From Actinotalea solisilvae (GTDB lineage Bacteria > Actinomycetota > Actinomycetes > Actinomycetales > Cellulomonadaceae): a stretch of 64,000 bases of DNA. The position numbers and the translations under genes were made by a program. The notes below the pieces were generated by a model. It did not search any database, was not told the origin of the DNA, and was given only the letters and a program-made list of their open reading frames with translations. The stretch is from assembly GCF_016464425.1 (NCBI RefSeq), contig NZ_JADDKQ010000007.1, positions 186,001 to 250,000 of the forward strand, written 5' to 3'. Position 1 is the first letter of the stretch. The number at the start of each line of letters is the position of its first letter. Shown here in pieces: positions 26,680-35,510 of the stretch.

Positions 26680-28511
26680 ATGTCCGCGTGGGGCCTGGTG
26701 GTCGCGAAGGTGCTGCTCTACGCCGCCTTCCCGTTCTGCTTCGCGTTCTTCCGCCGGCCCGTGCGCCTCGTGCTCTGCTACGTGTACGTCGCGATGGTGC
26801 TGCTCGTGGGCGGCTTCTTCGGCTCGGTCTTCGCCGTCCCGCTCTCGGACCCGGTCACCCTCAGTGCGGGGAGCGTCCTCTACGGCGCGCTGATCCTCAC
26901 GGCGTTCATGCTGGTCGCCGGCGGCCACGACCCACGGGTCATCCGCAACCTCGTCAAGATCGTGGTCGCGGTCAACGTGTTCAAGATCGCGCTCTTCTCG
27001 CTCACCGCGGAGGCGCTGCGCACGCCGGGCGTGGTCAACCGGTTCGGCGTGCTGCCCGAGGTGTTCACGGTCTCGCTGACCGTGGTGCTCGTGGGCGGTC
27101 TGCTCATCGTCGCCGAGCTCGCACTCATCGCCGTCGTGCTCGAGGCGGTGAAGTGGCGGGTGCGCGCCCGGGCGGCCCAGGCCGCCCTCCAGGTGCTCCT
27201 CTTCGTCGCGGTCCTCGTGCTCGACGGCGTGGTCTTCCCGGTGCTCCTCTTCGTCGCGGTCCTCGTGCTCGACGGCGTGGTCTTCCCGGTGCTCGCCGCG
27301 CCGACGTCCCCCGACCTGGGCGCGCTCGTCGCGGGAGGCGTCCAGGCGAAGCTCGTGCTCGCGCTCGCGTACGCGGTGCCCCTCCTCCTCTTCGTCCTGG
27401 TCCACGGGCGGCGGCGCGGCGACGAGGTCGGGGAGCCGTTCCGCTTCACCGAGCTGTTCTTCACGCCGCGCGACGACCTCCTGGTCGAGGTGCAGCGCCA
27501 GCACCGCGCGCTCGAGGCGGGCACCGAGCGCTACCGCCAGCTCGTCGAGTCCACCGCGGACGCCGTCGTCGCGCTCACGCCGGACGGACGCATCACCAGC
27601 TGGAACCCCGCCGCCGCCCGGCTGCACGGCGTCACCGAGGCGGGCGCTCTCGGACGCCACTGGAGCACGCTGCTGCCGCGGCTCGACCGCGCCGAGGTCG
27701 ACGCGCGCCTGGCGACGGTGCTCGGCGGACGCAAGGTGAGCGACGTCGAGACGGATCTCGACGCGCCCGACGGCGGTCGCACCTACGTCTCGCTGACGAT
27801 CTCGCCCGTCCGCGACGACGGCCGCGTGGTCGGGGTGTCGGTGTTCGGGCGCGACACCACGGAGCGCCACCGCATGCAGGAGGCCCTCGCGCACCAGGCG
27901 CTGCACGACTCGCTCACCGGGCTGCCGAACCGGACCCTCCTCGTGGACCGGCTCGAGCAGGCCCTCGCGGCGGGGCGCGCGCGGGGGCGCCGACGGCCGT
28001 CCTGTTCCTCGACCTCGACCAGTTCAAGATGGTCAACGACAGCTCGGGGCACCACGTGGGTGACGAGCTGCTCGTCCTCGTCGCCGAGCGGCTCGGCTCG
28101 TCGGTGCGGCCGGGCGACACGGTCGCGCGCCTGGGCGGCGACGAGTTCGTGCTGCTGTGCCCGGGCCTGGACGCCGACGCGGCCCTCGCCGTGGGCCACC
28201 GCGTCCTCGACGACTTCGGCACCGGGTACTCCTCCCTCGCCTACCTGCGGCGCCTGCCCGTGGACCGGTTGAAGGTCGACCGCCCGTTCACGCGGGGGGT
28301 CGCGGGCTCGTCGGAGGACCTCGCGGTCGTGTCGTCCGTCGTCCAGCTCGCGCGTGCCCTCGGGCTGCGCACGGTCGCCGAGGGGGTCGAGACCGCGGAG
28401 CAGCGCGACGTGCTCACGGTCATGGGCTGCGAGACGGCCCAGGGGTACCTCTGGAGCCCGGCCCTGCCGATGGCCGACCTGGCCGCCTGGAGCGCGGCGC
28501 GAGCGGGCTGA
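26680..28511 (+). pseudogene. Membrane PAS-GGDEF-EAL protein, disrupted
   Basis: The first frame encodes about seven helices, a PAS domain ([39 protein letters not shown]) and the start of a GGDEF domain ([21 protein letters not shown]). Within 27974-27990, a GCGCGCGCGGGGG run, the frame shifts by one. The next frame continues GGDEF ([26 protein letters not shown]). At about 28210 GGDEF sequence (GHRVLD) is fused to the late part of an EAL domain ([23 protein letters not shown]), with the end of GGDEF and the catalytic first half of EAL missing. A 48-bp tandem duplication adds half a helix at 27193. Cyclic-di-GMP turnover is therefore unlikely unless the shift is a sequencing error, and phosphodiesterase activity is excluded. 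Confidence 0.8.
27193..27288. repeat. In-frame 48-bp perfect tandem duplication in the GGDEF gene
   Basis: Units 27193-27240 and 27241-27288 are identical and encode the 16-residue membrane segment [16 protein letters not shown] twice. This would disturb the helix register of the sensor domain. Confidence 0.95.
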
Positions 28512-28528
28512 CCTCCGGCGCGACCCGG

Positions 28529-29398
28529 TCAGGCGGTCGGGCCCCGGCCCGCCGCGTGGCGGCGGAGGTAGGCGGCGTCGTCGTTGACGTAGGCGTAGTA
28601 CAGGCCGATGAGCAGCCCGCCGCCGAGGAAGTTGCCGAGCAGGGCGATGCCCAGGTTCGCCGCCGCGAGCCCGACGTCGATGCCGTCGCGCAGGCCGACG
28701 ATCGTGAAGAGGACCGTGTTCGCGACCGAGTGCTCGAGCCCGAGGAACGCGAAGATGAAGACGGACATGATCATGGCGAGGCTGCGCGTGAGGTCGTCCT
28801 TGATGATCCCGTTGTAGACCAGCAGCATCGCGACGTTGATGAGGAAGTTGCACAGGATCGCGCGCACCAGGAGGTCGCCCCAGCCCGCCGCGCCCTCCGT
28901 GATGTACGCGAGCTTGTGGTCGACCGAGGCGACCATCTCGTCGTGCGGCGCGCCGTCGAGCAGCGTCGAGAACCGCAGGAGCACCGCGACGACGACGCCG
29001 CCGAGCAGGTTGCCGAGGTAGCACAGGCCGAGGACGCGCAGGGCCTTGGACCACGACGTCCGGCGGTAGTAGGCGCCGATCGAGACGATCATCATGTTCG
29101 ACGTCAGGAGCTCGGACTTCGTGTAGTAGATGAAGACGAGCGCCCAGCCGAACGCCAGCGCGCCCGCGATCCGGCCGAGCGGGCGGAGCGTCGAGCCGCC
29201 CACGTCGACAGCGTCGAACGCCGCGATGACCGCGTAGTTGGTCGCGTAGAGGACGCCGATGATGAAGCCGGCCATCGCGGCGCGCTGGAGGTAGCGCCGC
29301 GCGAGGTCGCCCGACATCGCCGTCTTGGTCTCGAGGGCCTCGAGCGCCGTGCTGATGAAGTGCTTGCCCGGGAAGAGCGCGGCGTGGTCGGCGGCCAT
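28529..29398 (-). CDS. Formate/nitrite transporter (FocA/NirC) family channel
   Basis: A 289-residue protein with six helices and the FNT motifs: GFIIGVLYATNYAVI in the first helix, KSELLTSNM(M), LLGGVVVAVLL, and GLEHSVANTVLF, whose H-S-V-A-N core lines the pore. It moves formate or a related small anion across the cytoplasmic membrane. Proximity to an [FeFe]-hydrogenase suggests a fermentative setting, although it lies beyond the broken GGDEF gene and is a separate transcript. ATG at 29398. Confidence 0.88.
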   Translation of the reverse strand: MAADHAALFPGKHFISTALEALETKTAMSGDLARRYLQRAAMAGFIIGVLYATNYAVIAAFDAVDVGGSTLRPLGRIAGALAFGWALVFIYYTKSELLTSNMMIVSIGAYYRRTSWSKALRVLGLCYLGNLLGGVVVAVLLRFSTLLDGAPHDEMVASVDHKLAYITEGAAGWGDLLVRAILCNFLINVAMLLVYNGIIKDDLTRSLAMIMSVFIFAFLGLEHSVANTVLFTIVGLRDGIDVGLAAANLGIALLGNFLGGGLLIGLYYAYVNDDAAYLRRHAAGRGPTA

Positions 29399-29494
29399 GA
29401 CGCCTAGATTCCCACGGCGCGACCCGCGGCGGACGGCTCGACGTCCCGGGTGGACGCCGCGTCGGTGTGATCCGCGGGCTGGCACTGTGGGGGC

Positions 29495-30334
29495 ATGGAC
29501 CGCACGCCGCTCGTGGACGCCGCCGCCCTGCTCGCCCGCCTCGGCCAGGACGGGCCGCCGCTGCTGCTCGACGTCCGCTGGACGCTCGCGGGAGCGGACG
29601 GCGACGCCTACCGCGCCGGGCACCTGCCCGGGGCCGTCTTCTGCGACCTCGACGCCGACCTCGCGGCGGCGCCCGGGGAGGGCGGCCGTCACCCGCTGCC
29701 CGACCCGGAGGACCTCGTCGCGACGCTGCGCCGCCTGGGCGTGGGCCCGTCCCGCGACGTCGTCGTGTACGACGGCGGCTCGGGCGCCGCGGCCGCGCGC
29801 GCGTGGTGGGTGCTGCGCTGGGCGGGGCACGACCGGGTCGCGGTCCTCGACGGCGGCCTGCCCGCCTGGGTCGCGGCGGGCGGTCCGCTCGAGGCGGGCG
29901 ACGTCGCCCCGGTGCCGGCGCCGGACGCCGTCGTGCGGCCCGGCGGGCTGCCGACGGCCGGCGCGGACGACGTGCTCGCGGGCCGGGCCGGCACCCTGCT
30001 CGACGCGCGCGCCGCCGAGCGCTACCGCGGCGAGACGGAGCCGATCGACCCGGTCGCCGGGCACGTCCCGGGCGCGCTCTCGCGCCCGACGTCGACCGTC
30101 TACGGGCCGGACGGCCGGTTCCTCGCGGCGGCGGAGCTGCGCGAGGTGCTCGCGGTCGATGGTCCCGCGACCGCGTACTGCGGCTCGGGCGTGACGGCGG
30201 CGCAGCTCGTGCTCGCCGGGGAGGTCGCGGGCGTGGACCTCGCGCTCTACCCGGGCTCGTGGTCCCACTGGGTCCGCGACCCGTCCCGCCCGGTCGCCAC
30301 GGGCGCGGACCCGGGGTCCCTCACGACCACCTGA
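29495..30334 (+). CDS. sseA: Thiosulfate/3-mercaptopyruvate sulfurtransferase (SseA-like)
   Basis: A 279-residue protein with two rhodanese domains. The inactive N-terminal domain has LLDVRWTLAG and AGHLPGAVFCDLD; the catalytic C-terminal domain has LLDARAAERYRGETEPIDPVAGHVPGA and the active loop YCGSGVTA, with the persulfide-carrying cysteine at residue 229. The CGSGVT form is typical of 3-mercaptopyruvate sulfurtransferases. It transfers sulfur to thiol or cyanide acceptors in the cytoplasm. Convergent with the methyltransferase gene across a strong hairpin. ATG 29495. Confidence 0.9.
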   Translation: MDRTPLVDAAALLARLGQDGPPLLLDVRWTLAGADGDAYRAGHLPGAVFCDLDADLAAAPGEGGRHPLPDPEDLVATLRRLGVGPSRDVVVYDGGSGAAAARAWWVLRWAGHDRVAVLDGGLPAWVAAGGPLEAGDVAPVPAPDAVVRPGGLPTAGADDVLAGRAGTLLDARAAERYRGETEPIDPVAGHVPGALSRPTSTVYGPDGRFLAAAELREVLAVDGPATAYCGSGVTAAQLVLAGEVAGVDLALYPGSWSHWVRDPSRPVATGADPGSLTTT

Positions 30335-30349
30335 GCGGGAGCACCCACG

Positions 30350-30388
30350 GCGGAGGGTTCGGCTCGGATGGCGACCCGAACCCTCCGC
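30350..30388. terminator. Bidirectional terminator hairpin
   Basis: GCGGAGGGTTCGG (30350-30362) and CCGAACCCTCCGC (30376-30388) form a perfect 13-bp stem with a 13-base loop between the convergent sulfurtransferase and methyltransferase genes. No T-run, as is common in high-G+C actinobacteria. Confidence 0.8.
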
Positions 30389-30416
30389 GGGTCGACCGCA
30401 CCGGCGCAGGGCGGGC

Positions 30417-31175
30417 TCAGACCACGCCCACCGCGCACCAGGCCGCGGCCGTGAGGTCGAAGGGCGGCTCGGGGAGCAGCTCCGCGCACCGCCGGCGCAG
30501 GGCGTCTCGTGCGTCCGCGTCGAGGCGCGCCACGTACGCGCCGGCCGGACCGACGCCGAGCGTGAACGGCTCCCACCACGCGTCGGCCGACGCGAAGGCG
30601 ACGTCGACCGCGAGGCGCGACCCCTGGACGTCGCGCAGGCCCGCCTCCTCGAACAGCTCGACGAGGTGTCCCTCGCGGGCGCCGGCGAGCGTCGCCTCCC
30701 CCGGGGCGTCCGGGTCGAGGTCGTGCACCGCGTCCCAGAACGTCGTGAGCGGGCTCCCGCCGCCCGCGTGGTCCCACACGCACGCCGCGACGACGCCCCC
30801 GGGCCGGGTCACGCGCGCCATCTCGGCGATGCCGCGCACCGGGTCGCTCATGAAGTGCACGACGAGCTGCGCGAGGGCCCGGTCGACGGTGTCGTCGGCG
30901 AACGGCAGCGCCTCCGCGACGCCCTCGACCACCTGCACGCCGGGGAAGCGCGCCCGGGTCGCGGCGACGAACGGCGGCGACGGGTCGACCGCGACGACGG
31001 CGTCCTCGCCGAGCCGCGCGACGAGCTCGGCGGTGAGCGCCCCCGGGCCGCAGCCGACGTCGGCGGCGCGGTGGCCGGGTCGGACGTCGGCCGCGTCGGC
31101 GAGGTGCGCCGCGAGCGGCTCCGAGAAGCGGCCCATGAAGCGCCCGTACGCGTCGGCGGAGACGGCGAAGCTCAC
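30417..31175 (-). CDS. Class I SAM-dependent methyltransferase
   Basis: A 252-residue protein with motif I ADVGCGPGALTAELV near residue 38, an acidic motif II VAVDPSP, the post-I AEALPFADDTVD and EMARVTRPGGVV, matching the Methyltransf_11/UbiE-like group. The substrate is unknown. Its N-terminus (SADAYGRFMGRFSEPLA) is typical of the subgroup that includes small-molecule methyltransferases. GTG start at 31175; it stands alone. Confidence 0.85.
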   Translation of the reverse strand: MSFAVSADAYGRFMGRFSEPLAAHLADAADVRPGHRAADVGCGPGALTAELVARLGEDAVVAVDPSPPFVAATRARFPGVQVVEGVAEALPFADDTVDRALAQLVVHFMSDPVRGIAEMARVTRPGGVVAACVWDHAGGGSPLTTFWDAVHDLDPDAPGEATLAGAREGHLVELFEEAGLRDVQGSRLAVDVAFASADAWWEPFTLGVGPAGAYVARLDADARDALRRRCAELLPEPPFDLTAAAWCAVGVV

Positions 31176-31253
31176 CGGGTGAACCTACGCCGCGGGTCGG
31201 GTGCCCCGGAAGGCTCCGGTCGCGCGCACGGCCCATCGCGCCAGACTGGCGCG

Positions 31254-32102
31254 ATGGAGCGTGAGGAGCAGCAGCCGGGGCTCGCCGCCCCCGATGGCAC
31301 GACGGGAGTCGCCGCGGGGCGGGCGGCGGGTACCGCGGGCGACCGAGCCGGCTCGCCGTGCCCGGCCTCGCCGGACCAGGCGGCGCCGGCGCCTGAGCGC
31401 CGCGGGCTCAGCCGCCGGACGCTGGACCGGCTCGTGGGTGCGGGCCTCATGCTCGCGGTGCTCGTCGTGGCCGGGGCCGTGCTGCTCTGGGCCGCGACGT
31501 CGCCCGCGGGCGCACCGGACGCCGCGGGGCCGGAGCCGGACCCGGCCGCGCCCGGCGAGTCCGTGGACCCGCCCGCCGACCTCGAGCCTGGCGAGATCTG
31601 GCTCACCGGGCTCGTGCTCGACGCGGCGACCGTCGCGACGCCCGACGGAGCGCTGCACGACGTCAGCGCCGTCGGTCAGGACGTGCGCACGGGACCCGAC
31701 GGCCTCGTCGCGGGCGCGATGAGCGTCGACGCGACCGTCCCCTTCGACCTCGTCGCCGAGCAGATCGCCGACGACGTCGTCGTGGGCCCCGCGCCCGACG
31801 GCCTCGCCGCGGTGACGCGGGACGTCGAGGTCGCCGGCCGCGTGCTCACGGTCGTCGCCACGGGCACCGTCTCCGTCGAGCAGGGCCTCCTCGTGGTCGA
31901 GCCCCGCACGGTCGACGTCGGCGGGCCGGCGTTCCTGTCCGGCGTGCTCGGCGCCCTCGCGCGGCAGCTCGTCACCATCGAGCACGAGATCCAGGGGCTC
32001 CCCGAGGGCCTCGTGCTCCGGGAGGTCACCGTGCAGGACGACGGCTTCCGCGCCGAGCTCTCGGGCGAGGACGTGCGCCTGGCGGTCCCGACCGCGGGGT
32101 GA
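31254..32102 (+). CDS. LmeA-family (DUF2993) membrane-anchored lipid-binding protein
   Basis: A 282-residue protein: an Ala/Gly/Pro-rich cytoplasmic tail (1-60), one membrane helix (about residues 67-83, LMLAVLVVAGAVLLW), a short linker, and a DUF2993 domain (LDAATVATPDGALHDVSAVGQ, LVAGAMSVDATVPFDLVAEQI, VLREVTVQDDGFRAEL). LmeA in mycobacteria is a periplasmic phospholipid-binding protein involved in lipomannan elongation. The role here is inferred. ATG at 31254. Confidence 0.75.
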   Translation: MEREEQQPGLAAPDGTTGVAAGRAAGTAGDRAGSPCPASPDQAAPAPERRGLSRRTLDRLVGAGLMLAVLVVAGAVLLWAATSPAGAPDAAGPEPDPAAPGESVDPPADLEPGEIWLTGLVLDAATVATPDGALHDVSAVGQDVRTGPDGLVAGAMSVDATVPFDLVAEQIADDVVVGPAPDGLAAVTRDVEVAGRVLTVVATGTVSVEQGLLVVEPRTVDVGGPAFLSGVLGALARQLVTIEHEIQGLPEGLVLREVTVQDDGFRAELSGEDVRLAVPTAG

Positions 32103-32121
32103 CCGCCCGGCGCGACGTGCC

Positions 32122-32766
32122 TCAGGCCCGGGGTGCGCGGACGGCGCCGGCGAGGTCGGCGCGCAGCTCCTCGGCCGTGCGCCGCGGGCCGTAGGCGGGC
32201 GTGCCCGGCTCGATGCGCCACGTCTCGGCGAGCGCGTCGACCTCGACCGGGTCGAAGCCGAAGGCGTCGATCAGCCGCGCGACCCGGGCGCGCGCGTCGG
32301 CGTCGTCGCCGGCGACCACGAGCGCGCGGCGGTCGGGCGTGCCGGCGGGCTGGGCGTGGCCGGTCAGGGCGGCGGCCTCGATGTGGTTGAACGCCTTGAC
32401 CACGTGCGACTCCGGCAGGCGCCGCTGGAGGAGCTCGGAGCTGGTGAGCTCCCCGGCGTCGAGCTCGGGGACGTGCCCGTCGCGCTGCCAGTAGTAGTTG
32501 GTGGTGTCGACGACGACCTTGCCCGCGAGCGGCTCGACGGGCAGGGCGTCGATCGCGTGCAGGGGCACCGAGACGACGACGACGTCGGCCTCGGCGGCCT
32601 CGTCGGGCGTGCCCGCGCGGGCGCGGTCACCCAGCTCGGCGACGAGGTCCACGAGCGTGTGCGGCCCGCGGGAGTTGCTCACGACGACGTCGTGCCCGAC
32701 GCGCGTGGCGAGGCGCGCGAGCTGGGAGCCGATGGCGCCGGATCCGATGAGTCCGAGGATGGTCAT
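32122..32766 (-). CDS. NADP oxidoreductase, coenzyme F420-dependent type
   Basis: A 214-residue Rossmann protein beginning MTILGLIGSGAIGSQLARLA, the F420-dependent NADP reductase (NpdG) family fold, with SNSRGP after the second strand and VVVDTTNYYWQRDG and VVKAFNHIEAAAL as later family blocks. It may exchange hydride between NADP(H) and F420, or act as a related NADP-dependent reductase without F420. No F420-biosynthesis gene is in the window. ATG at 32766. Confidence 0.8.
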   Translation of the reverse strand: MTILGLIGSGAIGSQLARLATRVGHDVVVSNSRGPHTLVDLVAELGDRARAGTPDEAAEADVVVVSVPLHAIDALPVEPLAGKVVVDTTNYYWQRDGHVPELDAGELTSSELLQRRLPESHVVKAFNHIEAAALTGHAQPAGTPDRRALVVAGDDADARARVARLIDAFGFDPVEVDALAETWRIEPGTPAYGPRRTAEELRADLAGAVRAPRA

Positions 32767-32801
32767 GGACTGCACAACGCCCACCGGCGTGACGCATTCC
32801 C

Positions 32802-34067
32802 TCAGCGGTGCCGCGACCCCGGCGTCGGCGTGGCGGCGGTCTCCAGCGCGGTGGGGTCGGCCGTCGGCGCGTCGGTCACGGGCGCGGCGCCGCCGGTCGC
32901 GGGTGCGGCGCCGCCGGTCGCGGGGGCCGTCGCGTCCGGGGCGGGAGACGGCGCGGGCGCGGCGAGGAGCGCGGGTGCGGCGCCGAGGCGCTCGCGCGTG
33001 AAGCAGAGCGTCGCGGGGCCGGTCTCGCCGGCCGCCCGCATCGCCGCGAGCGACGTCGTCGGGCTCGAGTCCGCGGCCTCGACCCCGTCGCGCAGCGCGG
33101 CCAGCGACGCGGGCTCGGCCGCGATCCGCCAGTCCTGGCGCGAGGCGACGTCGAACCACGTGAGGCCGATGGCCTGCGGCGTCGCCGCGAGGCCGGCGAC
33201 CATGTCGCCGATCATGGCCGGACGGGCCGCGCCGGGCAGCACGCCCGCCTCGGCGACGTAGAGCGGGCGGCCCGGGGCGACGTCGGCGAGGCGTCGGACG
33301 GTCGGGGCGGCCGACGTCGCCCACGTGTCCGACGCCTGGTCGAAGTAGACGCTCAGCCCGACCCAGTCGACGTAGGCGTCCCCGGGGTAGAACGGCGCGA
33401 CGTCGGCGATCGACGGGCCGTCGAGCGTCGCGGGGGACCAGAGCCACTGCGCGGTGGTCACGCCCTCGGCGGTCATGAGGTCGTGCACGTGGCGGTACGC
33501 GGCGACGTAGTCGGCGGGGGTGTTGCCCTGCACGCCGGCCCCCCACGGGTACCAGCTGCCGTTCATCTCGTGCGCGAAGCGGAGCACCACGGGGTACCCG
33601 AGCGTGCGCAGCGTCGCGGCCTGCGCGCGGAGGTACGCGTCGTGCTCGCCCGCGGCGATCGCCTGCAGCGAGTAGCGGTTCTCGGTCGGGACGGTCGGGT
33701 CCCACGGCTCGAGCGTGATGAGCGGGAGGCGCCCCTCGGCGGCGACGGCCCGCAGCGCCGGCCCGTTGAGCGGGTACCGGAAGGACGTGAAGGTCAGGGC
33801 GACGTCGGCGCGCCGGCCGAGCGCCGTCTCGAACGCCGTCAGCGCGACGGTCGAGTTGGGCTGGCCCGGGGTGAACACGCCGAGCCCGAGGCGCGTCGCG
33901 CAGCCCGCGGGCAGCGGGGTGGAGGTCGCGGGCACCGCGGGGGTCACGGCCGCCTCCGCGAGCGGGGCGGCGGCGAGGCCGAGCCCGAGCGCGAGGCCGA
34001 GCGCGAGCGCGGCACGGACCGCCGTCGTCCGTCGGGTGGTGGTTGCTGCAGCTGCCCCGCGGCGCAC
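32802..34067 (-). CDS. Secreted GH26-like glycoside hydrolase
   Basis: A 421-residue exported protein with an Arg-rich signal peptide (about residues 1-40). The catalytic barrel carries VLRFAHEMNGSWYPWG with H166/E167, the GH26 acid/base region, and PLYVAEAGV with E273 as likely nucleophile. Members hydrolyse beta-mannans or mixed beta-glucans. The last 45 residues are a Pro/Ala/Thr tail with a repeated ATGGAAP unit, probably disordered or cell-wall spanning. It has no carbohydrate-binding module. GTG start at 34067. Confidence 0.75.
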   Translation of the reverse strand: MRRGAAAATTTRRTTAVRAALALGLALGLGLAAAPLAEAAVTPAVPATSTPLPAGCATRLGLGVFTPGQPNSTVALTAFETALGRRADVALTFTSFRYPLNGPALRAVAAEGRLPLITLEPWDPTVPTENRYSLQAIAAGEHDAYLRAQAATLRTLGYPVVLRFAHEMNGSWYPWGAGVQGNTPADYVAAYRHVHDLMTAEGVTTAQWLWSPATLDGPSIADVAPFYPGDAYVDWVGLSVYFDQASDTWATSAAPTVRRLADVAPGRPLYVAEAGVLPGAARPAMIGDMVAGLAATPQAIGLTWFDVASRQDWRIAAEPASLAALRDGVEAADSSPTTSLAAMRAAGETGPATLCFTRERLGAAPALLAAPAPSPAPDATAPATGGAAPATGGAAPVTDAPTADPTALETAATPTPGSRHR

Positions 34068-34166
34068 GTCCGGCCCTCCGTCCCGGCACCGGGCGTCCGC
34101 CGGGCCTGTGGACCCATCGGCCGCGGGCGGGGTCGCGGTGAGGTCGCCACCGGGTGAGATGGGGTG

Positions 34167-34706
34167 TCAGTCGTCGTGGTCGTCGTCCGACTCGACGGTC
34201 TGCGTGGGCACGCCGTCGACGCACGTCGCGCGGAGCTTCGTCTCGAGCTCCCCCTGCCGCAGCTCGACGTCGACCTGATCGGGACCCGCACCGTCGACCT
34301 CGACGGTCCAGCCGTCGAGGGGCGTCGCGTAGACGAGCGCGATGGCGGAGCCGTCGCACTGCGCCGCGACCTGGCCGCCGCTCACGTCCCAGACCCGCAC
34401 CACGGGAGCGGTGGCCGGCGGCGTCGTCGAGCCGGGCGTGGGCGACGCGGTGGGGGTCGACGACGGGGTCGGGGTCGGAGTCGCGGGCGGCTGCGTCGGG
34501 GCGGCGCTCGCCTCGGCGAGGGCGGCGGCGACCTCGTGCTGCGTGAGCACGCGGCCGTCGGCGCCGCTCTCCCCGCCGACGGCGGCGACCGCCCACCACG
34601 CGACGCCGCCCGCCACGAGGGCCGCGAGCAGCCACAGCGCGACGGCGGCGGCGCGCGGGAGGGCGCGGGGGGTGGCCGGTGTCCCGGTGCGCGCGTCGTC
34701 GTCCAT
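34167..34706 (-). CDS. Membrane-anchored protein with acidic Asp/His tail
   Basis: A 179-residue protein: a short cytoplasmic start, one membrane helix (about residues 22-43, AAVALWLLAALVAGGVAWWAV), a Pro/Thr/Ser-rich linker (about 70-105), and a small extracytoplasmic domain with two cysteines (AAQCDGSA and LRATCVDGVP) that could form a disulfide. It ends in SDDDHDD. I recognise no named family. It is divergent from a two-component system and preceded by three AAGG (CCTT on its own strand) boxes at 11-bp spacing, so it is a likely target of that system. ATG at 34706. Confidence 0.65.
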   Translation of the reverse strand: MDDDARTGTPATPRALPRAAAVALWLLAALVAGGVAWWAVAAVGGESGADGRVLTQHEVAAALAEASAAPTQPPATPTPTPSSTPTASPTPGSTTPPATAPVVRVWDVSGGQVAAQCDGSAIALVYATPLDGWTVEVDGAGPDQVDVELRQGELETKLRATCVDGVPTQTVESDDDHDD

Positions 34707-34733
34707 GGGTGCATGGTGCCGGACGGCCACCTC

Positions 34734-34759
34734 AAGGCGACGCCAAGGGGACGACAAGG
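34734..34759. promoter_or_regulatory. Three 11-bp-phased CCTT boxes, candidate response-regulator operator
   Basis: AAGG occurs at 34734, 34745 and 34756 (CCTT on the minus strand), exactly 11 bp apart, in the region between the divergent acidic-tail gene and the response regulator. OmpR-family regulators bind tandem direct repeats of this period. The same pattern is found upstream of the second acidic protein at 36841-36866. Confidence 0.55.
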
Positions 34760-34817
34760 TCCGGTCCGGGGGCCGTCCCGAGCTCGGCGGCGGGCGCCGA
34801 TGCCCTAGCGTCGATCC

Positions 34818-35510
34818 GTGGCCGACGTGCTGATCATCGAGGACGACGCGACGATCCGGACCGCGCTCGTGCGCGCCCTGACGGCGCGCGACCACTCGAC
34901 CATGACGGCGCCCACCGCCCTCGGCGGCCTGCAGAGCCTCGTCGAGCACCGGCCCGACGTCGTGCTGCTCGACCTCGGCCTGCCGGACCTCGACGGCGCG
35001 GCGCTCCTCGCGATGATCCGCGCGGTGAGCACGGTGCCCGTCATCGTCGTGAGCGCGCGCGACGACGGCCCGGCGATCGTCGAGCTGCTCGACGCTGGCG
35101 CGGACGACTACCTCACCAAGCCGTTCGCCGCGGACCAGCTCGACGCGCGGATCCGCGCGGTCCTGCGCCGCGCCGATCCCCGGCGCCCCGCGGCGCCGCT
35201 GCACGTGGGGGGCCTCGTCGTCGACGCCCGGGCGCGGACGGTGCTGCTCGACGGCCGGCCGCTCGAGCTCAGCCCGAAGGAGTTCGACCTGCTCGAGCAC
35301 CTCGCCGAGCGCCCGGGCGAGGTCGTCACCAAGCGGGAGCTGCTCGCCGAGGTGTGGAAGCAGCCCTACGGGGGCGCCGACAAGACGGTCGACGTCCACC
35401 TCAGCTGGCTGCGCCGCAAGCTCGGCGAGAGCGCCGACCGCCCGCGCTACCTGCACACGGTGCGCGGCGTCGGGGTGAAGCTCGCGCCGCCCGAGCCGGA
35501 CCGGCCGTGA
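34818..35510 (+). CDS. OmpR-family response regulator
   Basis: A 230-residue protein with a receiver domain (acidic pair E8-D9-D10 in IIEDDA, phospho-acceptor D52 in VVLLDLGLPDLDG, conserved K in DDYLTKPF) and a C-terminal winged-helix DNA-binding domain (LSPKEFDLLEHLAERPG, DVHLSWLRRKLGE, LHTVRGVGVKL). Its stop overlaps the start of the sensor kinase (GTGA, 35507-35510). GTG start 34818. It probably controls its own operon and the two acidic-tail genes on either side through the 11-bp-phased repeats. Confidence 0.92.
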   Translation: MADVLIIEDDATIRTALVRALTARDHSTMTAPTALGGLQSLVEHRPDVVLLDLGLPDLDGAALLAMIRAVSTVPVIVVSARDDGPAIVELLDAGADDYLTKPFAADQLDARIRAVLRRADPRRPAAPLHVGGLVVDARARTVLLDGRPLELSPKEFDLLEHLAERPGEVVTKRELLAEVWKQPYGGADKTVDVHLSWLRRKLGESADRPRYLHTVRGVGVKLAPPEPDRP

